Notes: a model not told the origin generated them from the letters alone. Counted from the first letter of the stretch, positions 9,295 to 20,003 are shown. The stretch is 64,000 bases of DNA from Bacillota bacterium (GCA_029101005.1 JAQXQE010000006.1:114483-178482); one strand, 5' to 3'. Program-made: numbers and translations.

Positions 9295-11151
9295 TTAGCA
9301 AACCTCCTCAAACTGTGAGTTGTAAAGTTCTGCATAGAAGCCTCCCTTTGCAAGGAGCTCCTCGTGTGTACCCTGCTCGACGATATCACCGTGATTCATT
9401 ACGAGAATGAGATCAGCGTTCTTGATTGTCGAAAGTCTGTGAGCGATGATGAAGCTTGTTCTTCCCTCTGTGAGGTGATCCATAGCCTTCTGGATTCGCT
9501 CCTCTGTTCTTGTATCTACTGAAGATGTAGCCTCATCGAGGATGAGAACCTCCTTGTCAGCAAGAATTGCTCTTGCGATTGTGAGTAGCTGTCTCTGTCC
9601 CTCGGAAACATTGGTTGCATCTTCATTGAGTACCATATTGTAGCCGCCTGGCAATGTCTTGATGAAGTGATGTGCTCTTGCCGCCTTAGCTGCTGCGATT
9701 ACCTCTTCATCTGTTGCATCAAGCTTACCATATCTGATGTTCTCCATGATAGTACCTGAGAAAAGCCAGGTATCCTGAAGTACCATCGAGAAATTATCTC
9801 TTAAGCCCTCACGTGTGTAGTCTCTGATATCCACACCGTCGAGCTTGATTGAGCCTGAGTTGACATCGTAGAAGCGCATGAGAAGCTTGACCATAGTAGT
9901 CTTGCCAGCTCCTGTTGGACCTACGATGGCGATTTTCTGTCCGTCCTTAACCTTTGCAGAGAAGTCGTTGATGATAGGCTGCTCTGGATCGTATCCAAAG
10001 TGAACATGCTCGAACTCGACCTCACCTTTGACTTTGCTTGCATCTGCAGGCTTATCAGTATCAGCAATCTCCTCTTCCTCAGCGAGGAACTCGAAGACTC
10101 TCTCTGCAGCGGCAGCCATTGACTGCACCTGATTCATTACCTGTGCAATTGACTGAAGCGGACGGGTAAGATTCTTTACATACTGTACGAAGGCCTGAAT
10201 ATCACCGATTCCGATTACTCCTCTGATTGCGAGCATTCCACCTGAGATGGCAACACCAGCATATCCGAGATTGCCGACAAAGACCATAGTTGGCATCATA
10301 AGTCCAGCGATGAACTGTGACTTCCACGCTGATTCGTAGAGTATTCCATTCGCCTTATCGAACTCTTCTGTAACATCCTTCTCCTTATTGAAGGCTTTGA
10401 TTACGAGCTGACCTGCGAAGTTCTCCTCAACCTGTCCGTTGATAATTCCGAGGTACTCCTGTTGTGTGCGGAAGTACTTCTGAGAGATTTTGATGATGAA
10501 TGCGAGCAGAATTCCAGAGAGCGGAATTGTGATAATCGCAATACCTGTCATCAGCGGTGAGATGGTGAGCATCATCACAATTACTCCAATCATCGTCGCA
10601 AGTGCAGTGATGATATTTGTGATGCTCTGGTTCATTCCATTACCGAGCGTATCTACATCGTTAGTGATTCTCGAAAGAACCTCACCGTAAGGAACACCCT
10701 CGAAATACTTGAGAGGCGTTCTGTTGATCTTCTCAGAGATCTCCCTTCTCATTCTGAAGATGAGATTCTGAGTGATATGTGTCATAACCCAGCCCTGAAT
10801 GAAAGCGCATATCGAGCTGATTACATATAATGCGAGTGTCAGTAGCAGTATGTGTTTAACCGCATCGAAGTCGATACCTCCAACTCCGTTGATCTTGCGC
10901 ATGAGACCCTCAGCAATCTCTGTAGTTGCATGTCCCATTACCTTAGGTCCGATAACCTCAAAGACTGTAGCTGCCGCAGCGAAGATCATTACTACGATAA
11001 CCGCATACTTATATGCACCAATATACTTCAGAAGGTCTCTGATAGCACCCTTGAAATTCTTCGGCTTCTCGCCTGGGGCAATTCCGTGGCCGCCGCCTCT
11101 TCCTCTTCTTCTTGGGGCCTGTCTGTATCTTGTCTGATTGTTCTCAGCCAT
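9295..11151 (-). CDS. ABC exporter half-transporter (TM + NBD)
   Basis: Walker A GPTGAGKTT, signature NVSEGQRQ, Walker B VLILDEAT; stop adjoins pgm start. Confidence 0.95.
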   Translation of the reverse strand: MAENNQTRYRQAPRRRGRGGGHGIAPGEKPKNFKGAIRDLLKYIGAYKYAVIVVMIFAAAATVFEVIGPKVMGHATTEIAEGLMRKINGVGGIDFDAVKHILLLTLALYVISSICAFIQGWVMTHITQNLIFRMRREISEKINRTPLKYFEGVPYGEVLSRITNDVDTLGNGMNQSITNIITALATMIGVIVMMLTISPLMTGIAIITIPLSGILLAFIIKISQKYFRTQQEYLGIINGQVEENFAGQLVIKAFNKEKDVTEEFDKANGILYESAWKSQFIAGLMMPTMVFVGNLGYAGVAISGGMLAIRGVIGIGDIQAFVQYVKNLTRPLQSIAQVMNQVQSMAAAAERVFEFLAEEEEIADTDKPADASKVKGEVEFEHVHFGYDPEQPIINDFSAKVKDGQKIAIVGPTGAGKTTMVKLLMRFYDVNSGSIKLDGVDIRDYTREGLRDNFSMVLQDTWLFSGTIMENIRYGKLDATDEEVIAAAKAARAHHFIKTLPGGYNMVLNEDATNVSEGQRQLLTIARAILADKEVLILDEATSSVDTRTEERIQKAMDHLTEGRTSFIIAHRLSTIKNADLILVMNHGDIVEQGTHEELLAKGGFYAELYNSQFEEVC

Positions 11152-11152
11152 A

Positions 11153-13462
11153 CTACTTCACCCCCTTCAGTTCTTTCTCAGAAAGCTGTGATTCAGCAAT
11201 CTGTCTGTATACATCACAGGACTCAAGCAGTTCCTCGTGAGTGCCCTTGCCGACAACCTCGCCGTCGTCAAGAACGATAATCTGCTCAGCGTGGAGAATT
11301 GTTCCAACTCTCTGAGCAACAATAATCTTAGTAGCATCCTTCTGTTTCTCCGCAAGTTCCTTACGGAGCTCAGCATCAGTCTTCATATCGAGAGCCGAGA
11401 AGCTATCGTCAAAGATCAGAATTGCAGGCTTCTTCGCAAGAGCTCTTGCAATCGAAAGTCTCTGCTTCTGTCCACCAGATACATTAGTTCCGCCCTGCGA
11501 AATGAAGCTCTCGTACTTCTCTTCCTTCTCCTCAATAAAATCCTCCGCCTGCGCAATCTTAGCGAATTCCTTAACCTCGTCGTCTGTCGCCTCGTTGTTA
11601 CCAAAACGTATATTCGATGCGATTGTTCCAGAGAAAAGCACGCCCTTCTGCGGAACAAGTCCTATATTGCGTCGAAGTGACTCTATGCTGTAGTCACGAA
11701 CGTCAATACCGTCGATCTCAACAGAACCCTCCGTAACGTCGTAGAAGCGCGGGATGAGGTTCACGATAGTGGTTTTACCAGAACCAGTACTACCGATTAT
11801 GGCTGTAGTCACGCCAGGGCGAGCCTCGAAGTCGATATCGTGGATTACATCATCGTCGGCTCCAGGATATCTGAAGCTTACATGATTGAAGCGCACAACA
11901 CCTCTGCAGTCAGAAAGCTCAGTTGCATTCTTCTTGTCTGCGATGCTTGTCTTTGTTCTTCTTACCTCATCGATACGCTCAGCAGCAACGCCCGCTCTTG
12001 GCAGGATTACTGACATAGCTGTGATGATGAGGAAGGATGTGATGATCATCATCGCATATGTGATGAAGGCTGTCATCGCACCGACCTGAAGTGTTCCGGC
12101 ATCGATTCTATGAGCAGCAATCCATGTGATCACGATGGTGATTGCGTACATTACGATCATCATCAGAGGTGACATAAGAGTCATTACTCTATTAACGAAG
12201 AGCTGATTTCTCATAAGGGCTCTGTTAGCGACCTCGAAACGTTCCTCCTCTGTACGCTCTCTTCCGAACGCTCTGATTACAGGAATACCGGTGAGAATCT
12301 CTCTTGATACTGCGTTAAGTCCGTCAACGAGCTTCTGCATGATGCGGAATTTTGGCATTGTAAATGCCATTAGTACACCAACAAGTGAGAGCAACACGAG
12401 TACTCCAGCAACGATTACGAAGCTCATGTGAGCTTTGGTCTGATATACCTTGATGATTCCCCAAATTGCCATAATAGGCGCCATAAGTACCATTCTAAGA
12501 ATCATCATCGATGTCATCTGCACCTGCTGAATATCGTTAGTGGCACGTGTGATGAGTGAAGATGTCGAGAACTGATCCATCTCGGCATTTGAGTACCCCA
12601 TTACATTGCTGAATACATCTCTTCTTAATGTTCTTCCGATGCCTGCACCGACTCTTGCAGAGAGCATTGATACCAATGCCGCAAAAGCTGTCATACAAAG
12701 TGCAAGAAGCATCATCTTTGCTCCGCAAATCCAGAGGTACTTCTCCTGAAGAGCCTCACCATCAATACCTGCAGCATTGTTGCAGTCTGCAGCGTATGCA
12801 TAGCCCATTGCCATGAGAGTCTGTGAACCTACTGCCTCGAGCATCTCGTCCATCTTGTCCTTGGACTCATCGAGTGAAGCTGCATCCATAACGCCACTTG
12901 CAATCATATCCTGAATAATCGGACGCATATCAACATAAGTCTGGCTTACACCATTCTCGTCCTCAGCCTCGAAGGTATCGAACTCCACATGGAGCATTGC
13001 CTCAATCTCCTCGAGCGACATATCGCTGATGCGCTCTGCCATCGATGCCATCTGCGGATTCTGGCTGAATGAACCCTTGAGCATGTCGCGAAGAGCATCC
13101 TCTGACATATGGCCCATCTGATATGTCATTACGATAGGCTGCAGCAGCTTATCGTCGAGTTTATCGAGCTCCTTGTCATCTTCAATTGAGCATACGTAGA
13201 TGTCCCCTTCCTTCTCGTATGCTGACTCCCACGCCTCTTTCTCCTTGTCGCTCATAAAGACTTGAGCGGCCTCATACTCAGACTCAGTAATCTGTGTCGG
13301 AAGTATGTGCTCAACACCAGCATTCTGAATGCCGACGTCAATTAGATCCTGTGTGTACTGCGGAAGTGTCATATCGCAGTAGCACTGAGCCGTGATGAGC
13401 AGAAAAATCAGAAGTACAATCTTCTTATAAGGACCGTAATTCTTAATTAAGTGCTTCATCAA
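11153..13462 (-). CDS. ABC exporter half-transporter partner with a large N-terminal extracytoplasmic insertion
   Basis: Walker A GSTGSGKTT, NVSGGQKQR, LIFDDSFSALD; Glu/Asp/Met-rich insert after TM1. Confidence 0.94.
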   Translation of the reverse strand: MMKHLIKNYGPYKKIVLLIFLLITAQCYCDMTLPQYTQDLIDVGIQNAGVEHILPTQITESEYEAAQVFMSDKEKEAWESAYEKEGDIYVCSIEDDKELDKLDDKLLQPIVMTYQMGHMSEDALRDMLKGSFSQNPQMASMAERISDMSLEEIEAMLHVEFDTFEAEDENGVSQTYVDMRPIIQDMIASGVMDAASLDESKDKMDEMLEAVGSQTLMAMGYAYAADCNNAAGIDGEALQEKYLWICGAKMMLLALCMTAFAALVSMLSARVGAGIGRTLRRDVFSNVMGYSNAEMDQFSTSSLITRATNDIQQVQMTSMMILRMVLMAPIMAIWGIIKVYQTKAHMSFVIVAGVLVLLSLVGVLMAFTMPKFRIMQKLVDGLNAVSREILTGIPVIRAFGRERTEEERFEVANRALMRNQLFVNRVMTLMSPLMMIVMYAITIVITWIAAHRIDAGTLQVGAMTAFITYAMMIITSFLIITAMSVILPRAGVAAERIDEVRRTKTSIADKKNATELSDCRGVVRFNHVSFRYPGADDDVIHDIDFEARPGVTTAIIGSTGSGKTTIVNLIPRFYDVTEGSVEIDGIDVRDYSIESLRRNIGLVPQKGVLFSGTIASNIRFGNNEATDDEVKEFAKIAQAEDFIEEKEEKYESFISQGGTNVSGGQKQRLSIARALAKKPAILIFDDSFSALDMKTDAELRKELAEKQKDATKIIVAQRVGTILHAEQIIVLDDGEVVGKGTHEELLESCDVYRQIAESQLSEKELKGVK

Positions 13463-13973
13463 TATCTCCTATTCCCTTAGCATTAATAATTGTGTCAAGA
13501 TGCTCCTGCTCGTAGAACCCCTCATCTACCATCTCCTGCAGAAGCGCGAAAGTGCTGTCGTAGTATCCGCACACGTTGAAGAAAATGCACGGACTATCAA
13601 TATAACCAAGCTTGTTGAGGCCAATCGCCTCACTTATCTCGTCGAGCGTTCCAACACCTCCCGGCATAGCGATCAGCACATCGCCGAGCTCGATCATTCT
13701 GCTTCGTCTGTCTGCCATCGAAGGCACGACCTCCACAGTCTGAATCTCGGGGTGTATTACTTCCTGCTCGATAAAAAGGGCTGGCGTTATTCCGATGACT
13801 TCCCCTCCTGTCGCAAGTACAGCGTCTGCGAGAGTTCCCATCATTCCATATTTGCCCCCACCATATACGAGTGTATGGCCATTCTCACCAATCCATCTGC
13901 CAAGGTCTCTGGCAGCGTCTGCATATTCACTTCTGTTGCCGATTCTGGCGCCGCAATATACTGTGATATTCAT
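13443..13973 (-). CDS. LOG-family / TIGR00730 Rossmann-fold protein
   Basis: VYGGGKYGMMG and PGGVGTLDEI motifs. Confidence 0.93.
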   Translation of the reverse strand: MNITVYCGARIGNRSEYADAARDLGRWIGENGHTLVYGGGKYGMMGTLADAVLATGGEVIGITPALFIEQEVIHPEIQTVEVVPSMADRRSRMIELGDVLIAMPGGVGTLDEISEAIGLNKLGYIDSPCIFFNVCGYYDSTFALLQEMVDEGFYEQEHLDTIINAKGIGDIDEALN

Positions 13974-14067
13974 ACATTACCTCACTTTCAAACCGAAATA
14001 TTATACCATAATATGCACCCACAAATGTGTTGATATAAAGGTGTTTTGCGCACACAAAAAGTCCGTG

Positions 14068-14100
14068 AAACCTTGTCACTATGGCTCACGGACTTATGAA
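14068..14100. terminator. Bidirectional terminator-like hairpin
   Basis: AAGTCCGTGA...TCACGGACTT. Confidence 0.6.
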
Positions 14101-14108
14101 CTGAAATA

Positions 14109-15128
14109 TTAGATGAGTTTCTCCTTATTGATGAGATCATCCCAGTCAGGGTCGAAGAAGAGATTCAGTCTGAGGTGCTCTGATATCTGCTCAAGAAGCT
14201 TGATGCCAGCCACGCTGTTACCCTTATCATCAAGCGCCGGACCGAACACTCCGATGCCGGCTCTCTTATCTGATACACAGAGAAGGCCTCCGCCTACTCC
14301 CGACTTTGTTGGAATACCTACCTGAATAGCATAGGTACCTGAACCGTCATACATACCACAGGTCAGCATTAGAGTCTTTACGATTCTTACAGTGCTGCCA
14401 GAGAGATATCTCTTACCTGTCTTAATGCAAACTCCATCACTTGCAAGAATCTTAGCGAAGTTCGCAAGGCTCTCAGCAGTAACATTAAGTGCACAGAGCT
14501 TTGTGTAGAACTTCAGAGTCTCCTCAACATCAGCCTGAATGATGCCCTTGCTTTCAAGAAGATATGCAATGGCGCGGTTTCTTGAGCAGGTCTTCATCTC
14601 TGATTCGTAAGCTTCCTCGTTGAATGTAATATCGTCATCAACACAAATCCTTCTTGCAAAGGCAATCATATCATAGAATGACACCTTATCAACTAGAAGC
14701 CCTGCAATTGCGAGAGCTCCTGAATTGATGAGCGGATTATATGGTTTATTGCTGTTGAGATCGAGCTCCGCAATAGAGTTGAAAGCTTCGCCTGATGGTT
14801 CAGCTCCTACATACTTGAAAACCTCTTCCATTCCCAGGATCTCGAGTGCCACGCAAAGTGACATCACCTTTGAGATACTCTGCATTGTGAATCTTACATT
14901 ATAGTCTCCAAAGCAGATCTTCTCTCCATCAAGTCTGTAGATGCAGATTCCGAGCTGGTCTGGATTAACCTTGCCGAGTTCTGGAATATATGTTGCAACA
15001 TGGCCTTCGCAGGTGTGCTTTCTCGCCTCTTCATAAGCCCTCTCGACTATATCGAGAGTCTCCTTTCTATCTTTCATTATGTACGCTTGTTCAAGCGAAT
15101 AATCGTGCATAGCTATACCTCTTTTCAT
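14109..15128 (-). CDS. glsA: Glutaminase A
   Basis: YIPELGKVNPDQLGI, PYNPLINSGAL, GIPTKSGVGGG. Confidence 0.94.
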   Translation of the reverse strand: MKRGIAMHDYSLEQAYIMKDRKETLDIVERAYEEARKHTCEGHVATYIPELGKVNPDQLGICIYRLDGEKICFGDYNVRFTMQSISKVMSLCVALEILGMEEVFKYVGAEPSGEAFNSIAELDLNSNKPYNPLINSGALAIAGLLVDKVSFYDMIAFARRICVDDDITFNEEAYESEMKTCSRNRAIAYLLESKGIIQADVEETLKFYTKLCALNVTAESLANFAKILASDGVCIKTGKRYLSGSTVRIVKTLMLTCGMYDGSGTYAIQVGIPTKSGVGGGLLCVSDKRAGIGVFGPALDDKGNSVAGIKLLEQISEHLRLNLFFDPDWDDLINKEKLI

Positions 15129-15227
15129 ATATATTTACGACAGTCTTATTGTCATATTATCACCATTTGCGCTTCGCTAATGTTATAATAAATGATGGCT
15201 AGTTAATTGTATATCAAGGAGGTTAAG

Positions 15228-16250
15228 GTGAAAAGGGTTAATTTGGGTATGAGCGGTGGCGTTGACTCTAGCGTTGCTGCATATCTTCTCAAACAGCAGG
15301 GATACGATGTCCACGGAATTAATCTATACCTCTGTGAAGGTAGCGTAAGTTCTACGGTAACAGCATCCTTCGTTGCGCACAGACTCGGCATTGATCTCGA
15401 GATGATAGATAAGCGCAAAGAATTCCGCGAAGAGATTATGGAATACTTCGTAAGTTCGTACGAGAATGCAATCACACCTAACCCATGCGTAAGATGCAAC
15501 AGACTGGTCAAGTTCAACTGGCTTATGCCGGAAGATGGTTATGTAGCAACAGGTCACTATGCTCGCATCACACAGGATGAGGATGGGCGCTGGCTGCTGC
15601 GCAAAGCGGACAACCTCGCGAAGGACCAGAGCTATTTTCTCTATTCACTGAGCCAGGAAGTCCTCTCGAGAACGCTCTTCCCTCTCGCTGACTACAGCAA
15701 GGACCAGATACGCGCCATTGCGGATACAATAGGCTTGCCGAACGCACAGAAGAAGGACAGCCAGGACGTATGCTTCATTCCTGATGGCGATTATGCGAGA
15801 TTCATCACAGAGTTCAGAGGCCACGACTATCCAGAGGGCAATTTCGTCGATATGGACGGCAATGTTCTCGGTAGACACAAGGGAATAATCCACTACACTG
15901 TAGGCCAGCGCAAAGGACTCGGTCTGGCGCTGAAGAAGCCTATGTATGTATACAGAATCGATCCTGAACGAAATGAGGTCGTGCTCGGAGATGACGCGGA
16001 CCTTATGTCTAAGGAAGTATATGCTAAGGAAGTCAACTGGATTGCTTTCGATACTCCACCTGCGGAGTTCAGAGCCAAGGCCAGAATAAGATATAGGCAT
16101 AAAGAAGCCGACTGCACGGTAATCCCGCTGGGCAAGGACGAGGTCAAGGTGATCTTCGATGAGCCTCAGCGTGCGGTAACCGCCGGCCAGTCGCTCGTCA
16201 TATACGACGAAGATATTGTAATTGGAGGAGGAATTATATGGACTGCTTAA
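15228..16250 (+). CDS. mnmA: tRNA-specific 2-thiouridylase
   Basis: GMSGGVDSSVAAYLL, NPCVRCNR, SQDVCFIP, VGQRKGLG; GTG start after AAGGAGG. Confidence 0.95.
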   Translation: MKRVNLGMSGGVDSSVAAYLLKQQGYDVHGINLYLCEGSVSSTVTASFVAHRLGIDLEMIDKRKEFREEIMEYFVSSYENAITPNPCVRCNRLVKFNWLMPEDGYVATGHYARITQDEDGRWLLRKADNLAKDQSYFLYSLSQEVLSRTLFPLADYSKDQIRAIADTIGLPNAQKKDSQDVCFIPDGDYARFITEFRGHDYPEGNFVDMDGNVLGRHKGIIHYTVGQRKGLGLALKKPMYVYRIDPERNEVVLGDDADLMSKEVYAKEVNWIAFDTPPAEFRAKARIRYRHKEADCTVIPLGKDEVKVIFDEPQRAVTAGQSLVIYDEDIVIGGGIIWTA

Positions 16251-17914
16251 CCCTCAAGAAAAGTAACTGCGTGGATTGCCATAAGTGCATCAGACACTGC
16301 CCCGTGAAGTCAATCAGATTCTCAGGTGGACAGGCGCACATCATGAATGATCACTGCATACTCTGCGGACACTGTTTCGTAGTATGTCCTCAGGATGCCA
16401 AGCAGATTGTAAGTGAGGTTGAGAAGGTTAAGGTTATGCTTCAGGGAGATGATCCTGTTATCGTAAGCCTTGCTCCTTCATTCATTGCTAACTACAACGA
16501 CGTTGGAATCAAGGCGATGAGAACGGCCCTTCAGAAGCTCGGTTTTACCGATGTTGAGGAGACAGCACTCGGAGCTACTATGGTTAAGAAGGATTACGAG
16601 CAGCTTGCGCTGCAAGGGACACAGAGTGTTATCATCACTTCATGCTGCACTTCAGTTAATCTGCTTATTCAGAAGTACTACCCTGATCTCATCGACTGCC
16701 TCGCACCTACTCTCACACCTATGAGAGCGCACTGCGCAGATATCAAGAAGAGAATTCCAAACGCAAGAACAGTCTTCATCGGACCTTGCGTTGCTAAGAA
16801 GGATGAGGGACAGCGTTCAAGAGATCTTGTTGATGCAGTCCTTACTTTCGAAGAGCTCTCAGAGTGGCTCAAGGAGGAGAACATAGAGATCGTTCTCGAT
16901 TACGATGATGACGATGAGACAAGAGCAAGAATCTTCCCTACTGCAACTGGTGTTCTCAAGAGCATGAGCAGAGAGATTCGTCACAAAACAAAGTATCGCT
17001 ATATGTCCATCGACGGCGTCAACAACTGCATCGCCGCTCTCGAAGATATAAGGACTGGAGATATCAAGGACTTCTTCATCGAGATGAATGCCTGTCCTAA
17101 CAGTTGCATCGGTGGACCAGTATTCGAGAAGTACCACAAGAGCCCTATCCTCAACTACGCTTCAGTAGTAAATTACGCTGGACATCAGGATTTCCCAGTT
17201 ACAGACAGCAGTTGGTCAGATCTCCGCACAATTTTCGATGATCTGTCAGAGAATGATATTATGCCAACAGAGGAGCAGATCAAGGAGATTATGGGCAAAA
17301 TGGGCAAGGTAACTCCTGAGGACGAACTCAACTGCGGAACCTGCGGATATGAGACATGCCGCGAGAAAGCTATCGCTGTCTTCCAGGGCAAGGCTGAGGT
17401 AGATATGTGTCTGCCTTACCTCAAGAAGAAAACCGAGAGCTTCTCAAATGTAATTATGAACACAATGCCTAACGGACTCGTAGTTGTTAACGAGCAGTTT
17501 GAGATTCAGCAGATTAACCCTGCTGCAGCCAAGATGATGAACATCAGACCATCTATGGACGTAACTGGTGAGCACATCGTCAACCTGCTCAGTCCGGAGA
17601 TTTTCTACCAGGCTCTCGAGAGAAAGAAGCCTGTCGAGCGCACGGAGTACCTCGCAGAGTACGAGAAGTATTTTAACCTGGTAGCCTTCTACAACGAGCC
17701 TACGGCTATGATTTTCTGCATCTTAAGAGATGTTACTGCTGAGGCAGAGGAGAAAGAAAGAAGAGTCGACATCGTAAGACAGACTTCTGAGATTGCCGAC
17801 AACGTAGTAGATAAGCAGATGAGAATCGTTCAGGAGATTGCTTCCCTCCTCGGAGAGACAGCAGCCGAAACTAAGATAGCGCTTACAAAGCTTAAGGAAT
17901 CAATCAATGAATAA
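16238..17914 (+). CDS. Sensory-type [FeFe]-hydrogenase domain protein with ferredoxin, additional Fe-S and PAS domains
   Basis: Two CxxCxxCxxxC clusters, H-cluster-like TSCCTS, GPCVAKK, ACPNSCIGG; CGTCGYETC; C-terminal PAS-like region. Confidence 0.88.
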   Translation: MDCLTLKKSNCVDCHKCIRHCPVKSIRFSGGQAHIMNDHCILCGHCFVVCPQDAKQIVSEVEKVKVMLQGDDPVIVSLAPSFIANYNDVGIKAMRTALQKLGFTDVEETALGATMVKKDYEQLALQGTQSVIITSCCTSVNLLIQKYYPDLIDCLAPTLTPMRAHCADIKKRIPNARTVFIGPCVAKKDEGQRSRDLVDAVLTFEELSEWLKEENIEIVLDYDDDDETRARIFPTATGVLKSMSREIRHKTKYRYMSIDGVNNCIAALEDIRTGDIKDFFIEMNACPNSCIGGPVFEKYHKSPILNYASVVNYAGHQDFPVTDSSWSDLRTIFDDLSENDIMPTEEQIKEIMGKMGKVTPEDELNCGTCGYETCREKAIAVFQGKAEVDMCLPYLKKKTESFSNVIMNTMPNGLVVVNEQFEIQQINPAAAKMMNIRPSMDVTGEHIVNLLSPEIFYQALERKKPVERTEYLAEYEKYFNLVAFYNEPTAMIFCILRDVTAEAEEKERRVDIVRQTSEIADNVVDKQMRIVQEIASLLGETAAETKIALTKLKESINE

Positions 17915-19067
17915 CTTAGCATTAGATATTGGAAGAGTCAGCATTAATCACTTTGGTGAGACCCTATGCGGAGATACCACAGCTGAAGTCGTTGCGAAAG
18001 ACGGCTCTCAAATTATCGTGCTCGCAGATGGACTGAAGAGCGGAGTAAAGGCTTCGATCCTCTCCACTCTCACAGCCAAGATCATCTCGACTATGCTGGC
18101 TGAGGGAATGCGCCTCGAGGACTGTGTAGCTACAGTTGCCCAGACGCTCCCTATCAGTTCTGAATATGGAATGGCCTATTCGACATTCTCCATCATCAGA
18201 GTAATTCACGGTTCGACAGCGGAGATAATCGAATACGAGAATCCTCGCGTAATGTTCATCCGCAACAACGAAGTAACGCCTCTCAAAGCAAGAGAGGTAA
18301 GTATCGCAGGCAAGAACATCCTTATGTCTAGCATCAGACTGCAGGAAGGCGATACTTTTATCATGATGAGCGACGGTTGTCCTGGCGCAAATGCCGAGCT
18401 CAAATACGATCTCAGCTGGAATGAGCGCGAGATTGCGGAATTCATCGCCGCCCTGACTTTCGCTGGCTACAATTCCAAGGAGCTCGCAAGCATGCTGATC
18501 GAGGAGTGCAACAACCGCTACGCTCAGAAGCCTATCGACGACTGCTCCGCATGTATCGTTCGTGTTCTGAAGCGCCAGTCAGCTAACATCCTCTTCGGAC
18601 CAGCAACCAACAGAGCAGATAGCACGCAGATGGTTGACCTCTTTATGTCCAAATCAGGAATCCGAATCGTTTGCGGAGGCTCAACTGCCAATATGCTCTC
18701 AACAGCTATGGGCTGCATTCCAGTCAACCCATGCACCAAGTACACTAATCTCGAGGGCCCACCAATGTCTGAGATTGAGGGCATCGATTATGTAACTGAG
18801 GGCGTTCTCACAATGAACAAGGTCCTCGAGTACACCAATAAGATGCTCACTGGCGAGATGACGCAGACCGATACCGACAGGGATGCCGCCGCAATCATCC
18901 TCCGAGTTCTCCTAGAGGAAGCAACAGACGTCAACTTCTTCGTCGGCCTCGCCTTCAATCCTGCTCACAACTTCGGTATCCAGTTCAGCATCAAGAAGGA
19001 CATCACCGAGAAGCTTGCAGCCAACCTCAGGACTATGGGCAAGAACGTAAAGATCAGTTACTTCTAG
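17907..19067 (+). CDS. SpoIIE/PP2C-family serine phosphatase
   Basis: VLADGLKSGVKA, MMSDGCPGA metal-binding motifs; overlaps hydrogenase gene. Confidence 0.87.
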   Translation: MNNLALDIGRVSINHFGETLCGDTTAEVVAKDGSQIIVLADGLKSGVKASILSTLTAKIISTMLAEGMRLEDCVATVAQTLPISSEYGMAYSTFSIIRVIHGSTAEIIEYENPRVMFIRNNEVTPLKAREVSIAGKNILMSSIRLQEGDTFIMMSDGCPGANAELKYDLSWNEREIAEFIAALTFAGYNSKELASMLIEECNNRYAQKPIDDCSACIVRVLKRQSANILFGPATNRADSTQMVDLFMSKSGIRIVCGGSTANMLSTAMGCIPVNPCTKYTNLEGPPMSEIEGIDYVTEGVLTMNKVLEYTNKMLTGEMTQTDTDRDAAAIILRVLLEEATDVNFFVGLAFNPAHNFGIQFSIKKDITEKLAANLRTMGKNVKISYF

Positions 19068-19085
19068 TAATAATAGATATGAGAA

Positions 19086-19114
19086 AATCCCAGCGCTCGC
19101 CGCTGGGATTTTGT
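19086..19114. terminator. Terminator hairpin
   Basis: AAATCCCAGCGCTCGCCGCTGGGATTTTG. Confidence 0.75.
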
Positions 19115-19228
19115 GTTTGTTGTATTGGTGTCTGCGCTTGTACTTGCGCGCGCTTTTGCCGCATGGGACCAAATCTAGGACGATTCTCTGTACAAATGCG
19201 CTTCTGTCCTAGATTTCGCAATTCTTAT

Positions 19229-19297
19229 CTATCTTCTTCTCAAAAACTTCGCCTTGCGATTGAGCTCCTGTTTGGTCAATTTGCGTTGCTTTGCCAT
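19229..19297 (-). CDS. Possible 22-aa basic micro-ORF (MAKQRKLTKQELNRKAKFLRRR) downstream of trmO
   Basis: ATG preceded by GGAG/TGAGG-like sequence; below ORF-track size cutoff. Confidence 0.35.
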   Translation of the reverse strand: MAKQRKLTKQELNRKAKFLRRR

Positions 19298-19307
19298 ACC
19301 TCAACTC

Positions 19308-19982
19308 CTATTCCACAACATCGACACTCATTACCACAGCTTCGCGCCCGCACACTTTGAATCTGATATTGTAATTCTTGTATCTCATACCGTATTCACG
19401 CTCATCGTCCTGATAGCGTGGTCTTGGGTCGCAGGCAATGAGTTCGCAGATTGCATCATTATCCTCTACAGGAAGATCGCATTCTGCTGTCACATCAAGT
19501 CTGTCATCTCCTATTGTGTCCACGAAACCGCAGACAGCATTTGGTCTGCAGTCTCCAGCGATTACATATGGCTTTATATCATATATCGGAGTTCCATCTA
19601 GAATATCCGCTCCGCTGACAATGATTTCAGGACCGTTCTCAGTCATCTCTATGCTCACGAGCTTCAGGCAACTCAATCCGATTGCATTCGGGTGCCACGG
19701 CGATCTGCTCGCAAAAACCCCTACTCTGGTGTTACCCCCGAGGCGTGGCGGTCTCACCGTAGGTGAGAACTTTTCCAGCATATCGAGTGCACCAGAAACC
19801 TGCCAGAGCACCCAGATATGCGAGAAACCCTCGAGGCCACGTACCGCATTGGGGTCGTTCCACGGTTCATCGAGCACTATGCGACCTGCAGTTTCAACAA
19901 TGCCAGCCTGCCTTGGAATGCCGAATTTCTCGGGATAGCATGTATGTATTCTTCCTATTGGTCTGATGCTGACTGCTTCCAT
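19308..19982 (-). CDS. trmO: tRNA (N6-threonylcarbamoyladenosine(37)-N6)-methyltransferase TrmO (TsaA family)
   Basis: RPIGRIHT, SRSPWHPNAIGLSCLKL, GADILDGTPIYDIKPY. Confidence 0.9.
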   Translation of the reverse strand: MEAVSIRPIGRIHTCYPEKFGIPRQAGIVETAGRIVLDEPWNDPNAVRGLEGFSHIWVLWQVSGALDMLEKFSPTVRPPRLGGNTRVGVFASRSPWHPNAIGLSCLKLVSIEMTENGPEIIVSGADILDGTPIYDIKPYVIAGDCRPNAVCGFVDTIGDDRLDVTAECDLPVEDNDAICELIACDPRPRYQDDEREYGMRYKNYNIRFKVCGREAVVMSVDVVE

Positions 19983-20003
19983 TTCAGCCCTCCTTATAGA
20001 ATG

